Of a stretch of 64,000 nt of DNA, positions 13,021 through 26,100 are shown piece by piece. Under the pieces are notes generated by a model that worked only from the letters and a program-made list of their open reading frames with translations, was not told the DNA's origin and made no database searches. How positions within the stretch are numbered: position 1 is the stretch's first letter; each line of letters starts with the position of its first letter. Both the position numbers and the translations under genes were made by a program. Source of the DNA: Syngnathus acus (Eukaryota > Chordata > Actinopteri > Syngnathiformes > Syngnathidae); NCBI RefSeq assembly GCF_901709675.1, contig NC_051094.1:1964501-2028500 (forward strand), given 5' to 3'.

Positions 13021-16000
13021 CTTGGTCTCACAGAACGGTGACATTGAGGTCCAGATGTGGTTTAGTGAAATAATGCACAGAATTATTGTTTGCACCTGCC
13101 GCAAGTATATCAAAGCATCACCACCGCAATAAAACTCAAACACAACTGGACACATCTGAAAATTTAGGAAAACCATAAAAGCATTTAATGGGTGAATTGT
13201 TATTCTTCATTTACACGCCACACTTAATTGCAGTGTGCTCTGGGATTTCCATAGACAATATTTTGCCTGAGTCAAGTCTCTCAAACGCAATGGCGTATTT
13301 TAATTATTTATTATCTGATGGTGAGCTGTCTTCTTATGTGCCAAATTAATTAATTATTAATTAAATGGCTTTGTAGTTAAGGCATAGCGTTTGCGACAGA
13401 GGTCAACTTCATTTCGGCAATCACATTTCCAGATCCATTAGCTAATTTATGCACACCATATCTTTGCGATCCAGGTCAGAGAACAAGTAGTCAAATGGAA
13501 TGTCTTGGTTGGAAATAATAATAAATATGAGAGGACTTCAAGGACATCGGAATACCAGACCTTAAACATGCTCTTGGGACTCGATCCCTGATACTTTTCT
13601 TCCATTAACTCCGACATATTTTGTTTAAACTTGCGTCCGAGCTGCAAACCTGTCCAACGCCCACATGGACCCACGTCGGTTTGAGTCACATGTCAGTCAG
13701 CCTAAACTCATTAGCATATGTCCTCTAAAGCGGAGCCATCACTGTGACTCTCAGTCGACTACAAGACTGGAGGCTACGCGAGCGCTGTCTGCGAGAGAAA
13801 CACCTGTTCCAACCTCTTGTCTCTCTGCCGCCCTCCATGGAATCCATGCCCTAAATAGTCATGTTTTACCTGGGGCCTCTTTCCTCATTCTTCTACCACT
13901 GCATCCGATGGGAAACGGAATGTGCTTATAAAAAAATAAAACAGCTAAGTGAAGGAGTAAGGACTAACTAGCATATAGAATAAATCGTTATTGTCAAATT
14001 GTTATCGACCTTCTTGTAGCTGGTATCTCCACTCTTTGTTTCAATAAATGCAAACAACCAATGAACAAGCTTGCAATGACTTGAGTGTGCTTCTGACCCG
14101 TGACGACTGCAGGAAAGTGAAAAACAAAAACAAAAAAAAGAGTCATTAAGGTGGGACAAATTGGATTACAAACAAATTATTTGGACAAATATTGCTCAAG
14201 TTCATGCTATACTTCCTAGCATCCAAGTTTCCTCTGACGAAGTGTAAACATCATTCATTACACGTGTCACTTAATTTAGGTATGTTTGTTTTGTTTTGTT
14301 TATGTAAATTATCCCTCAGTAGGGCTCCCGAGCATGATGTGAAAAATGCTATTAAGAAACTCTGGATGCTATTAAGAACCCCAAGAAAGTCAATCAAGCC
14401 AATTAGTCATTTATATTTTATAACCCAACTGTGGACAACCTTGGACTAGGAACATGAGACATGTCCGACAAGGCAGGTTAAAATTGGATAGCTAAATTTA
14501 CGATGAATCACACTGATGTAAAATGAGCTTTGAGGGAATTATTTGATAACCCAAAAGAAACATTAATTACTTCAAAATATGCCGTTGTAATAGAGAAACA
14601 CAGTGGCATTTATTATAGAACATTAAATGTACTGGTTGTGCCATGTGTTTATATGAAATTGATTGGTGTAAAATACTTAAAAAAAAAAAAAATGTTAGCC
14701 TTTTTGTTGACGACAGTTTTAATTGCCTCACAAAGTATGCTTGCCTGTGACTACTCCAAGATTTCTGCATTTAAAAACAGCCTTTAGCTATCCCAATGGA
14801 GGCAGAAAACGAATGACGCGGCACTGCTACGAGTCAAGTTAGCTTCGCGTGGATCCTGCTGGCTAGCATTGTGTTTGGCTCCCCGGCTCTCTCTTCTGTG
14901 TAACACCTCCCCTCCAGTCTTATCAGTCTATCTTTGCGATCAGTTACACGCTCATTATGTCGGATCCATCAACATTGTGAAAAGCTTGAACACTCTCCTT
15001 TTTCCCCCTCTAATAGTTCCCAGGATACACTCAACTGCAGTTGAAAGCTCCAGTTACCTGAAACAAATTGCCTCAAGAAATCTAAACCACTACAAGTCTG
15101 CAAATGTAAAGAGAGAGATATACACAAGCTTCAAAACATTAAAAGGCGCAATACTCCTGAGTTTTCACTTTTTTTTCTTTCAAATTGTCCGCTTTAAAAA
15201 AAAAAAAGAAGAAGAAGAAATAAACCGAGCAGTGTGTGTCGACTTTGTGCTTTGGGCAAAACATTGTGTTTCTCTCCTCCACATTCGCTCAATATAAAAA
15301 GAGCTTTGACGCAGCGGTAAGATAGTTTCACAGTGTGTTGGAGTGAATGTAATATGTTAAGATGTTAGCAACATGGTTTCCATTACAGTAGAATAACACA
15401 TTCACATTTTGTGGGAGATAAGCGCTGAGGGGGCGTTCAGAGCATAGCCTGCTGTGACATACTGACTATTTCTGTCAACTAGGAAAAATAAAAATGGATC
15501 TTAGTGCGATATATATGAGGATCCAGAAATAAGTCGTGACAAAGAAAAGGTGGCTTTCGGAGTCTATATACTGTATTAGCACACGTTGAATTGACTAAAT
15601 CCCACGTTTTATTCCCGAGGCAAGAAGAAGACAAACGCAAACAGACCACCCTGTTATGCCCACTGAACGAGATATTTTTATCTTCCATTCTCTCTCACGT
15701 GAGCCCCGCAGCCTCGGGTTTGCGTGCCTACTGCTTTTCTCTGGAGTAAAAAGAAGGCTTCGGACCAAAATGCTGCGTACAGAAACAATAACATGTCAGG
15801 TTTTTTGGATACTGAAATGAACACAAATGGTTTGGAACCTGACTGCTTTGTTTGCCGACAGTGGTATCGCGGCTTATTAAAAATACCAGCCGTCACTCAA
15901 GTGATTCTTTTGAATTGAGTTAATAATAATAATGTGGTGAGAGCTTCTTAGTTACTGAAAAAACATTCGCAAAAATGTATTGCTACATAATAATAATGAC

Positions 16001-19000
16001 ATGTTAACAAATGAGTTAAAAGTCTGATCCAGGGTTACCGTGGTAACAGTAGAGCCTCTCCAAATACAAGCCAAATTATTAAGTTGTTTTTGTCAATAAA
16101 ATTGAAAGTAACTTCACGATGTATTGTCAGCACAGATCAGGAGAGAAGACACCCCGGAAACTACCTTATATTCCACAAACCATCTTTCCTATCGTTCCGT
16201 AAATTTACTCACTGCTAAGTTGCTAAAATGATGCGCTGCCAGCAATCAGCCGGCAACCAAATCAGCTTTGAACCGGTCAGGGCAGACTTATCACACGGCG
16301 GCCAGCCCCCCGGCAGGCCTTACCAAGTGCGTTGGCAGGTGAGACCTGCATTACGGCTTGCATAATTCCCCAGATGGGTGTGATGAGTTCAGAGCGGCTA
16401 AAGCAGGAACTAAATTGCACGGATTGCTGACATATAATCGTTTTAGAGAGCTGAGTGTGTGTGTATGTATTTCAGCGAGCACAGATATGGTTAGAGTCGA
16501 GAAAAACTGAATGCAGTTCTCACGCACACAGGTGACTCATATATTTCATATGCACACTCACACATGGAAGGGTAATTTTGACAAATATACACCGGCATAT
16601 GCTCGGACACGCACACAGGCGCACACACGAGATACACAAAGGTGAGAAAGACAGAATGAGGTCAAACGCAGTGGCAATAACCGCTGAGGTGTCCGACCGC
16701 TGATGTCTTCCGAAGTTCATGGCTTTAAACGGGCTGAAACAGCAGGAGAGGGATCCGCTGCCGGGCAGGGACCTCCCCAATTAGGATGAGTCATGTGCTG
16801 TACAATGGCAGGGCCATACACACACACACACCTTCACGTTGAGAGACAGTCCTGCGTGAGCCAGAAAGCTTCGAGTGTTCAAATGAGGAAAGTTTAGAGT
16901 CAGGAGACGTTTCTCGATTCGCAAGACCTACACGGTCGATGAAGGTGAGACGTTGAAGAGTCGTCTACGTGGGTTGGCTTGTGTCACGTGGTGGAGTGCT
17001 TGCGTTGGATGTTTTTATTGGACTATAAGGGACACTTCTTCTTTAATTAATCTTTAATTTTCTCAATTATTATATTGAGGTGCGCCATAAGTATAATTGT
17101 CAGCTTTTCACTTTGTCATCTTTAATTCAAATTCCTTCCAATTGATGTTCTCTTGAAATGCAACACTTTAAATCTACCTATAAATGAATACATATTAGCA
17201 AAACTACCAGAATAAGGCTAAATCTAGACTTGACTTAAATTTGACTTATTTTTTGTATTGGTTTGTTTCCCTTTAAGTTCACTAATGAGCCTTATAAAAA
17301 AAGTGTATATGGAAATTTCAAAAATTCAAATTGCGACATTTACTCTCATTTGTGTAACATTTTGCCCTTTACGTAAAACTATGTGGCTACATTTTGTGTA
17401 ACATATGATAATAGCACACCCACACACATTGCTATGTTTACTTGCCATGTTTTAGATTTGAGGATTGAAAAGCAGTGTGCAAAACATCTTCTGGACAGAA
17501 AGACACACGAGGGGCTATAAATCAAGCGACGTGAAGCCCGAAAAAGTAATACATCTCGAATAAAGTACTTGAATGGATCAAAGCTATGTGTAGGAAACAC
17601 TTTCCACTCCATCCGCTCTCCTTGAATTTGGCCTCTCCGTTGCTTAATGCCCTGTGTCACATCCGACTTTGAGTGTGCGAGTCTTGTTTTGGCCTGCTGT
17701 CAGAATGCGTCTCACATTGAATCAACATATTCGCCGTGGCATATTGTTAGGCCCGGGGCGCTCTTGGAGTGGAGGAAGTCCCTTTCAGTATTTAACCACT
17801 ATTTTCACATCAAATGCCAACCGCCTCTCCTTCCTGCCCGATCACACACACACACATGCACACCGTCATGGCGCACACACCTGATCCTGACAATCACCGT
17901 GCCACCACTGATCTGCACTCGGTTGAGGTCACGGTGGAATGACAGCTGTCCCAGTGTCCCCATTACACCCCGCCCCTCCCTCAAACCTAACAGCAGGGAA
18001 TTAAAGACAAACAAACTTGAGGCAAGAGGAGGTGAAATTGTGTTTGTGTGTGTCCTGGTGCCATTGCAATGGAGCTAGAGTGTAGTTGGCTATCAGTCTC
18101 GTATGTTTGAAGGGAGTAATAAGGGCACAACTGTGCAGTTTTCCCATTTCCACTCATGTCTTTCTTATCTAGCTAGCAGCGACCCCGCGGTAAAGATACT
18201 GAGCCGTGTACAAGAAATTGTGTCAGTAAATGGCAATATGTGCAGGCTGGTGCTGGTACAAAAGTTCAACATCAAGTCAAAAGGTTTGATTCAACCAAAT
18301 GTGCCAGAAGAAGACCGAAAAAAAAACTGCTTCTAGCATATCTCAGAGGGATCATCTTATAGAAGATGTGATATTCGACCATTTGATGTTCTTGGTCGGG
18401 AAGGGGCAAAATCAGGACAAAAGTAGCCCCTATTGTCTTGTCACCTAAACACTGCAATTCCCCAATTCAACTGATATTTACACCAAAAGGGCAGGACTAT
18501 CTTTCCATTCGTAAGTCATTGCTAAGAGCATAGCCTCTCTGTAGTTTACATGTGTGATGCATGGTTAAGCAGGCAGAGGTGCTACCGTTGACTTTTAACC
18601 CCTGCAGGGGGTTAGCTTGGTCTGTGCGCCCCTCGAGGGAGAGCACGGCTATAACAGTGATTTAAGTGTAAAATCTGGTCCCTTGGAAAAAGGTCATTGA
18701 ATCTGCATAAGCCCCTTGAGCCAGGCTTAGGACTGTGTTGGCCTTCAAGAAGACAGATTCAAATAGAGATTTGCTCGGATCCTAATTCCCTTCCATCTAC
18801 CATCATGCACTACAAGCCGATTCCATTTTCAGCCTCTGTTCATGTGAGGTTCTTGGCTCTTCAGTGCCACTTGGGTGCATCGCCATTTTGTTAGCCTAAT
18901 AGCATAATTGCCGAAAAGTCAACAAACAAAAGTCCAGCTGGCTTGTTCAACCCTTTCAGATGTCTACAACAGATGATTAACAATCTACATGGACATAAAG

Positions 19001-19044
19001 GATTAAATTGGAAAAGCTTTGTTATTTTTCATTGATATTTGTGA
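13021..19044. other. Non-coding stretch, no gene seen
   Basis: This is mostly unique AT-rich DNA. A run of AATTAATTAATTATTAATTA lies near 13340-13365, with (TTTTG)n near 14285, an A13 run near 14678, (GAA)n near 15207, (TAA)n near 15925, CA tracts at 16817-16831 and 17842-17861, and a palindromic AACCCCTGCAGGGGGTT near 18598. The GCGCACACAC/TCACACAC texture at 16.5-16.7 kb is degenerate CA repeat. None of the open frames is recognisable. Confidence 0.6.
16034..16047. promoter_or_regulatory. RFX-type X-box motif
   Basis: GTTACC GT GGTAAC is a perfect inverted repeat of 6-bp half sites with a 2-bp spacer, fitting the RFX-family X-box consensus (GTNRCC-N2-RGYAAC). RFX factors control ciliary genes and some neural enhancers. 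No transcription start or coding exon is visible nearby, so if functional it would be distal or intronic. A 14-bp match like this is unlikely but not impossible by chance in 64 kb. Confidence 0.4.
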
Positions 19045-19084
19045 TATTATTATTATTATTATTATTCATTATTATTATTATTAT
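19045..19084. repeat. (ATT)n microsatellite
   Basis: This is a tract of TAT/ATT trinucleotides with one CATT interruption, directly abutting the left end of the MITE at 19085. ATT units also follow the right end of the MITE, so the element appears to have landed in, or seeded, the trinucleotide run. Confidence 0.92.
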
Positions 19085-19181
19085 CGTATTTTCCACACTA
19101 TAAGGCGCACCTAAAAACCTCAAATTTTCTCAAAAGCAGTGCGTCTTATAATCCGGTGCGCCTTATAGTGCGGAAAATACG
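19085..19181. mobile_element. MITE with 27-bp terminal inverted repeats
   Basis: The 97-bp element is bounded by inverted repeats at 19085-19111 and 19155-19181 that match at 26 of 27 positions (CGTATTTTCC-A/G-CACTATAAGGCGCACC). The interior carries a partial repeat of the same motif (GTGCGTCTTATAATCC). No coding capacity is present, so it is non-autonomous. The same family, with longer internal sequence, occurs at 39328-39617. It is a very common percomorph repeat whose superfamily I cannot assign from the ends alone. Target-site duplication is masked by the flanking ATT run. Confidence 0.88.
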
Positions 19182-22100
19182 GTATTATTATTTATTTTAA
19201 ATCAGTCCATTTTTTCATGCAAAGGTTAACCTTAGACGTTGTTCAATTTGACTTGCTTACTAAAATAACAAACCCTGTGACATGTCTACTTAGTGAGAAC
19301 CAAAAAGTGAGCGAGACGCTCACAAAAGACAGAGGAAGTGACTATAAAATGTTGGTTGCTGTAACAGGAGAAAAGTTCACCAAAAAGCTCCACCAGTTTT
19401 CACTTTCCATGCATGCAACACGTTAAAGAACCACCATAATGGTCCAGGCAGGGTGAGTCGGGACGGTGTTTTTAAAATCAAAATACTGTCAGGCTTCATT
19501 TCCTTCTCGCCCGCCACTTAAACAAAGGGGCATTTTTGAAGGAGTACAGGAGGCCATGATGACAGTATGTCCCTGGAGCGTTTCCACCATGTTTGAAAAC
19601 ATATGGTAATGCTTTCTCTCAAATACATAAAAGGACGGAAAGTATACCGCTAGTCTAAAGGGAAACAGCGCCGCTTTGGCACAGTGTTAATTTTAACAGC
19701 TTCTTCCTTCTTTATTTGAAACAGCATTAACCTTGAGGCCGCCAGACCTCTTTTGAAGTGGTCTCGGCCTAGCATGAGAGTATCCACGGTGAGTGAGGTC
19801 AGCCTGTCTGTCATTGAGAGCTATTAATGAAGGGTGGCGCTTTGAGTTATTAGCATTTCCAAACTTAAATATAGGGGTAGATATCATTTAAGCAATTACA
19901 GGAAACACAGGTGGGTTTCTTGTTGCTAGATGTGTAAAAAATGCAATCACCTTGGGTTAAACTAGGAGAGATAGAAGCCTTGGGGCACTATACTAAAAGT
20001 CAAAATGTGTAACAGTCTTAATACGACAAAGCAAATACATGAACCGTGATGAATTGAGAAGAATACAATATTTTGTACCTCCCAGAAATGGAGTGGAAAG
20101 CAACCATGTGTGAAATCAACATGGCACCCCCCACCTACCTTCCAAACAATTGATTGGTGTGTTATTGTCCTTCCCAATTAAACGCGCCTTGACACAACAA
20201 CATCCCGGCACACAGTAATCTTATTGTGAGGAAAAAAAAAAATTCTATGGCAAATCAATAGAGGCAGAATGGCCCCCACCTCTTCTCAGCATTACCCTCT
20301 CGTATATCTGCTCTTGTATGTCTGCTCTGATTCTTGTTGGCTTGACCCATGCTCTCGACCCCTGACCCTCGACCCCGAGACATCTGACCAGTCACCACTC
20401 TGGGGGAACTAAATTAATAGAAGCGCTGCTCGTTAATTGCATGAGGGGCCGGCTAAGAGATTCATCACCTCAGTCATTGCCATTGCTTTACTTTGACTCG
20501 TCCGAGTCCCAGAGGCCATTTGGGGGCAGGCCCAGCTGTGGTTTTCCTATAACCCCTTCCCGTGTTTGCTGTGTAATTATTCAGCATCAGCCCTTATTAA
20601 TCAAGTCGATGCCCTTACATTTTAAATGGAAATTGCTGGGATTAATACAAGCATTCATTTTGTCTAGGAAATCGTGATGGCTTTAGTCCACTAATCGAAT
20701 CGGCATAAAGAGGCTACGGCAGTGGGAGGGGCTTGATTAAATTATAGGATGGGCATTAGAATGTGTCCGACTACAGCGGGGTCCATCGCTTAACACGTGC
20801 ATACGGTACACAAAAACAGGACATGGATAAGTGCGTAGCAAATATTCTGCTATTACAAAAACAATAACGTTCAGCTTTGACTGGTGTCAGTGGTCATTAC
20901 TAACTTGTCTGCTGGATATCACTAATTCCTTCACTGCCAGTGACGAGATGTTAAACATCACCATACTAGGCTGGTAGTGAATGAATACATTTTTGGTCCA
21001 AACAACGTGGCTGGTTGGCGTATGGACGATTTTAAGCAAGTAATCAATATGCAACAACTTCTGTTTTTCCTTGCGATACAAAACTAGGACCCAGTTCACA
21101 TATGGCGCGTGTGCTTGTATTTTCACCCAGAGTCTGAATTTAAATGCACGCACTCTCCGACGCCTACACGCCATAACATAAACATCACCATATTCACATT
21201 TCCACTCGTGGAATAAATAAATGGCATTCCTGTTATTATATTTCCACTCACTGTTATTTTTTCTTGCTCTTTTTTTTTCCCCCTCAGGTCAGCTGAAAAC
21301 ACCAAGAGAGGACATGATGCCAATTATCTACAGGCTTCACCTCTGGGTACATGGCATTCAAATAATAACACAGTGCCTACGTATATAAGTGCATGTAGTG
21401 GGAGACAGAGTGGCCTATACGAACAGGTGCACAAATATTTTATCATATGAGAACGTAATGAGGGGAGAAGAAAAATGTGGTTCCGAATCATTAAAAGCAC
21501 TATATGTGCAGTTTGGACTGCAAAAACAAGATGCTAAGGCTATATTGTAAACAATATCATGTGACACCTTGAACCTAAATATGCACAACATTTCTAAGCT
21601 TTCATCATATATGATCACATTTTGCCACGTAAGCATCAAAGTACTTTTTCCTCCAAAGCATGTTCTGGTCATGTCAAATAAAACATATCCAAGTATCTAG
21701 CAACATATAAAACGATCTTTTCCTCTTCCCACTCCACCTTTCCATCATTTTATCTTCACCACAGCCTGCAAGCCTGATTGACAGCGATTAGATGAGACAG
21801 TCGACGGTGGGCGCAATCAGACGCTGTAGTTTGCTCGTGTAAAGGGCCTGGCTCTAGCTCCTGCCTCACTTTCTCACCTTCTTCTATCAGAGATGCCACT
21901 AGCAACAATCTGGCATGGCGATCATCCCCGGTGGAGGTGTTCCAACATGTCATCCGTCTGTCATTTGTTTATCAACTGACAACAGCTCCATGTCTCCCCA
22001 CTGCATTTGTGTACATGTGCATGCGTGAATGGTGGAAATGCATTGTTGAAGATTTTCTTCCCCCCCTTACTCCACCCCGCAGCACCTCTTCTATGGGTAT

Positions 22101-23051
22101 CATCGCCTCCATTTGATATGGCAGTGACATTTTTTGACAGCATGTAGATAGATAAGATTTGTTGCGCCCGTGAGCCATCTAGGGATTAGAAACACTTTTT
22201 TTTTTGGCGGGCGCTCTCTAGATAGCTTTCTGTCGGCAATGTGAGATTCAAGCAAACGGTTCTTGTGATTGTGATCTATGCACTGCCGCTTTGCTTTGCT
22301 TTGCATTGACTGTGACAGCACAAAAGACACGCATCACTCATGCTTCAAAAATTGGACAGTTTTCCAATTAGAGGGACAGGAGTGAGGAAGCTTTATTTTT
22401 GGAGAGTGCGGAACATTTGCACACATTATTAAGTCGGCGTTAGAAGTTAACTAATTGGCTAAATATTTGGTCGGAAGGCATATTTGCAACTAACTTGTTA
22501 CATGTTGTTTTCTGTAAATAATTTTTTAGTGGACCACAATTAGTACAACATGATTCCATTTCTAAGGGGTATCAAATTTGGGACTTTTCTGAACACGGTG
22601 TCCAAAAAAGAGAACATTCTCTAAAGTCCAAGCTAATTGAGATGGAATTTCACCAAGTGACCCTTTGAAACACTGCACATCTGTCACCCCCTTTTCTTTT
22701 TATCCAAATATACAGATGGGCAAGCAGTGTTGTCTTGGCCCTGGATTTGAGTTTGTTCTATTCAGAGTGTACAGGGGCGATGAACTTATCTCCCAGCCTC
22801 TGTCAAATCACTCATGTCCAATTTGTTTATACGGCGGCCCAGAAAAGACTTCGTGGGAGCATACTATCGCAGTGAGGGATGTGCAGCAGAGACACAGAGA
22901 GCTGCTTATCAGCTGTGTTTGGCCGTTTGATGCTTGCCGATGTACGGAAGGTACCAACGTGGCCGGGACTGACAACCATTTACATCTTTTTTGATAATTA
23001 TATTTCAAAATCGAGTGCTAATTTTCCTTATTGAAACATTATTAAAATGTG
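19182..23051. other. Non-coding stretch, no gene seen
   Basis: No gene was recognised. The interval contains candidate element C at 20.4-20.7 kb, a T9 run near 22197, (CTTTG)3 near 22291 and a T-run near 21270. The open frame at 22665-22994 (109 codons) has several cysteines but no known domain spacing. Confidence 0.6.
20400..20720. promoter_or_regulatory. Candidate conserved non-coding element C
   Basis: This is unique sequence with TAATTGCATGAG near 20434, GTGTAATTATTCAGC near 20571, TTATTAATCAAG near 20597 and CCACTAATCG near 20688, all homeodomain-type cores. It has no repeats and no convincing open frame. The texture resembles vertebrate enhancers; conservation is untested. Confidence 0.28.
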
Positions 23052-23179
23052 TGGGCGGTTTTGGGGCACAGGAACAGATTAATGGCATTTCTATTCATTG
23101 CAATGGGGAACGTTTATTTGGTATGAATGCGATTTCTGTCATGGAAAAAATTCAACTCCTGAGTTAAGTTACCACTGTA
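23052..23179. mobile_element. Relic of a palindromic ACAGTGGTACC element
   Basis: The segment follows the order of a widespread fish repeat: GGGCGG, then GGAACAGATTAATGGCATTT, ATTCATTGCAATGGGGAACG, then a decayed region ending in TTACCACTGTA at 23169-23179. Only the right end (reverse complement of ACAGTGGTAA) is clear, so it is a truncated, diverged copy. It has no coding capacity. The transposon class is not certain. Confidence 0.65.
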
Positions 23180-26100
23180 TTTCCGATCAAAGACTCATAA
23201 CTTCATTCTTGTTAGACTTGAGTTACAATGGAAGAGTCTAGTTAACCTCACACAGTGAAAGTGACGTCATCTTTCGAAACAAGTGTTAGCAAAAAACCCA
23301 ACTTTGCTTGACCTTATTCATGTTGCTATTAATGTCAACATTGTCGGACAACCGTCCCAGTAAAAAATAAAAATAAAAAAAACATAAATTTAATAAAACT
23401 CAAGGACATTCTGTTCAATTTTTGGATAGAAAGGCATTCATCACATTTGATATCGACCCCTCCCACCGACCTCTTTGGGTGCTCGGCCGGTGGTTACAAA
23501 ATAAAGTGGGCTGAGCTAACACAGATATAGGGAGCTTATGTGAGAGGTTATACCAATCGGAGTGTAACCAACAGTGGATTAATTCAACACTAAAGGGATT
23601 ACAGTGGAGCAGTTTACACAGATAAACACCGGGTCATAGGTAGAGGACTTCATTTTTACATGCATTAACTCCTTAGTTTTTGTACACCGTGTCGGTCACA
23701 GAAAACAAACTGTGTTTAGAATGTAACCGGATAGTAGCCCTTGACAGTTTCTCGTAGCACTCTATAATATAATAAAGAGAACTAAAATTCTAAATATAGA
23801 CATGGTTTACATTTCCCAAAGTAAAACATCTGTTAAAGTGACAAGCAAAGGGTCGCTGTGAGGAGGATTCCAGAGACGATGGGAAAAGCACTTGGCCCCA
23901 TTACCAACTTTAATCTCCCGCCTAAAAGCTTCCATCATGTGTAAACAAATCCCAAAGAGTCCGCAAAGCCTTTCCTCCTTCCCCACATCACCGGCTTGGC
24001 CACCCAGCCTGCTCGACCGGACGATATCCGCAGAGGTCAAAGTTTAAGAGGATGGTTGAAGATGGAAATGATGCGAATTGAAAAGGTACACAAACAAATT
24101 AGGTAAAGAGGGGAGAAGAAAACATGGCTGCTTGGTTCTGAAGGTGGCGTGTTAACTGCCAGTCTAAACAGATATCACAGTTGATACCTAAGATGACTTC
24201 TTTCTGTTCTCACCTTATCTAATCGAAACATAGCTTCTATTCTAACAAGTGTGTTATTCTAGCCTGTCTGTCACTTTGTCACGGCTAAAGAGGACAAGGT
24301 GCGATTTTAATCACGATATGTTTGGCTGCTTTTCTAACCAAACACATGATGACGTCACGTGGACTGTCCAATTGACAACTTTCCATGAACGATTATCGCT
24401 TGTAGTCAAATAATCGCAAGCTTTTGACATCTTTACTTTAAGTCAATCAATTCACGGATGCAAAGGTCTGCTACTTGTAACAGACTAAAAACGATAATTG
24501 GAACTTTACTCATTGGAGAGGTTGTTTGAAATCGGTCCATAGCGCATAAAAACAAGGTTGGGGAACGCTGTAAGCTAACGAAAAAATATCCAACGTCATT
24601 GATTGACTTGGACATTCATCACACTACGGATTTTGAGATGCTCAACAACACTTAGTTGAATAACTGAGCAGGTAAGAAATCATAAAATCAACAGGAAGTT
24701 CTATGTAGTATGTACATCTGATTCAAACAATTGCTACTATTCTGTTCTCATTTGCGAAATTGCAATATAATTAGATTGCATTTAATCTCACACCTCATCG
24801 TATCCATCAAAAGTGAACATGATCGTCACTGGAAAGGCGGAATTTTATGGCAGAGCTGTTGTCTTGGATCTCATTAGATTGTACAAGTGGACCTAATGAA
24901 GTGGCTGATAACATCATGACACCATTAGTACATTGCTGGGTTATTTCCCCAGTGCATTTCTCATTATAAACATCGTGCTCCCATATCCTAAGCATGCAAT
25001 TGTTGATATGAAGTTACAAAATGACGGCATTACTCAGAGGCCTCATTTTTTTTATTTATTTTTTTTTATGTAAAACTCTGATCCACGTATGTTTAGATCT
25101 ATCCCTTATTTAACCAGCCCCATATGTGACATTGATCCCCTCACTAAAGGTTCTGATTGAGTTCATTTTCAGGCTCACGGGGAAGTAGAAAATGGCAGCG
25201 AGAAAAAAGAGAGTGTGAAAGAAAACAAACAGAATGTAGGATTATACAGAACAATTCAAACCATATGTTTTTTGTTTTTTTTGCATCAAACCATAGACTG
25301 AGGGGGTGAATAAGTCAACTCCTGTGAGAAATGCACATTGGCAACATATGCTGAGTCGGCTAGAAATCATGATACGATCCCAGTGGTCCATCGCAGGTCA
25401 ACAGTGCTAAAAATAGCAGAGAGGAAATGTTGAAATAGTCAGCAACTTCATACAACAAACCCCGAAATACGTAAAAGGCCTGGCCGTGTTTCAGTAAAAG
25501 CTGCGTACACGGCAATGTGCGACACAAAGTAATGGCATAAATCTCGAGATCAGCCACTATTGATAGGGCTTTGGCTAGTGATTTGCTAACATGTGTGCAT
25601 ATCCATTTCCCTGACAGAGACATATTGCAGACGACTGGGGAGGTAATAGAATTGTCTTTAAAAGGCTGGACGTCATTTATTAGAAGCAGAAGGTAGGTTA
25701 CACCTGCAGTGTGTCCCATTACTCCAAATATCATTGCTTCTTTCCTCAAGAACATCCTCCTCTCTGGGGGGACTAATGGCAATATTGGAGAAGAGGTCAA
25801 ATATCTCCCGGTTTAATAAAACAGCGGTATCGGGTGTACATTTTAAGTGCGAGCGTACACAATGGGAGATCCAACATGTCGGAAAATGAACGTGGGGTCT
25901 GCACTTAAATGTCAACACGGTGCTAACAATAGATGGATGATGTACAGGAATGAAATAATGACATATTTAATCTTCATGACTGCACAGGAAGCTGATAAGT
26001 CACTCATTAACTCGGTTAGTTTCAAGCACTGACTATAATGTTATATTGTGTTTACTATTGTTCTTATTGTAGATGTGAACTCATATGTCATTTGTTTTCA

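Noticed and set aside
25360-25800. 146-codon minus-strand open frame
   Set aside because: It has no domain, signal or family resemblance, and its length is expected by chance in 64 kb of AT-rich DNA.
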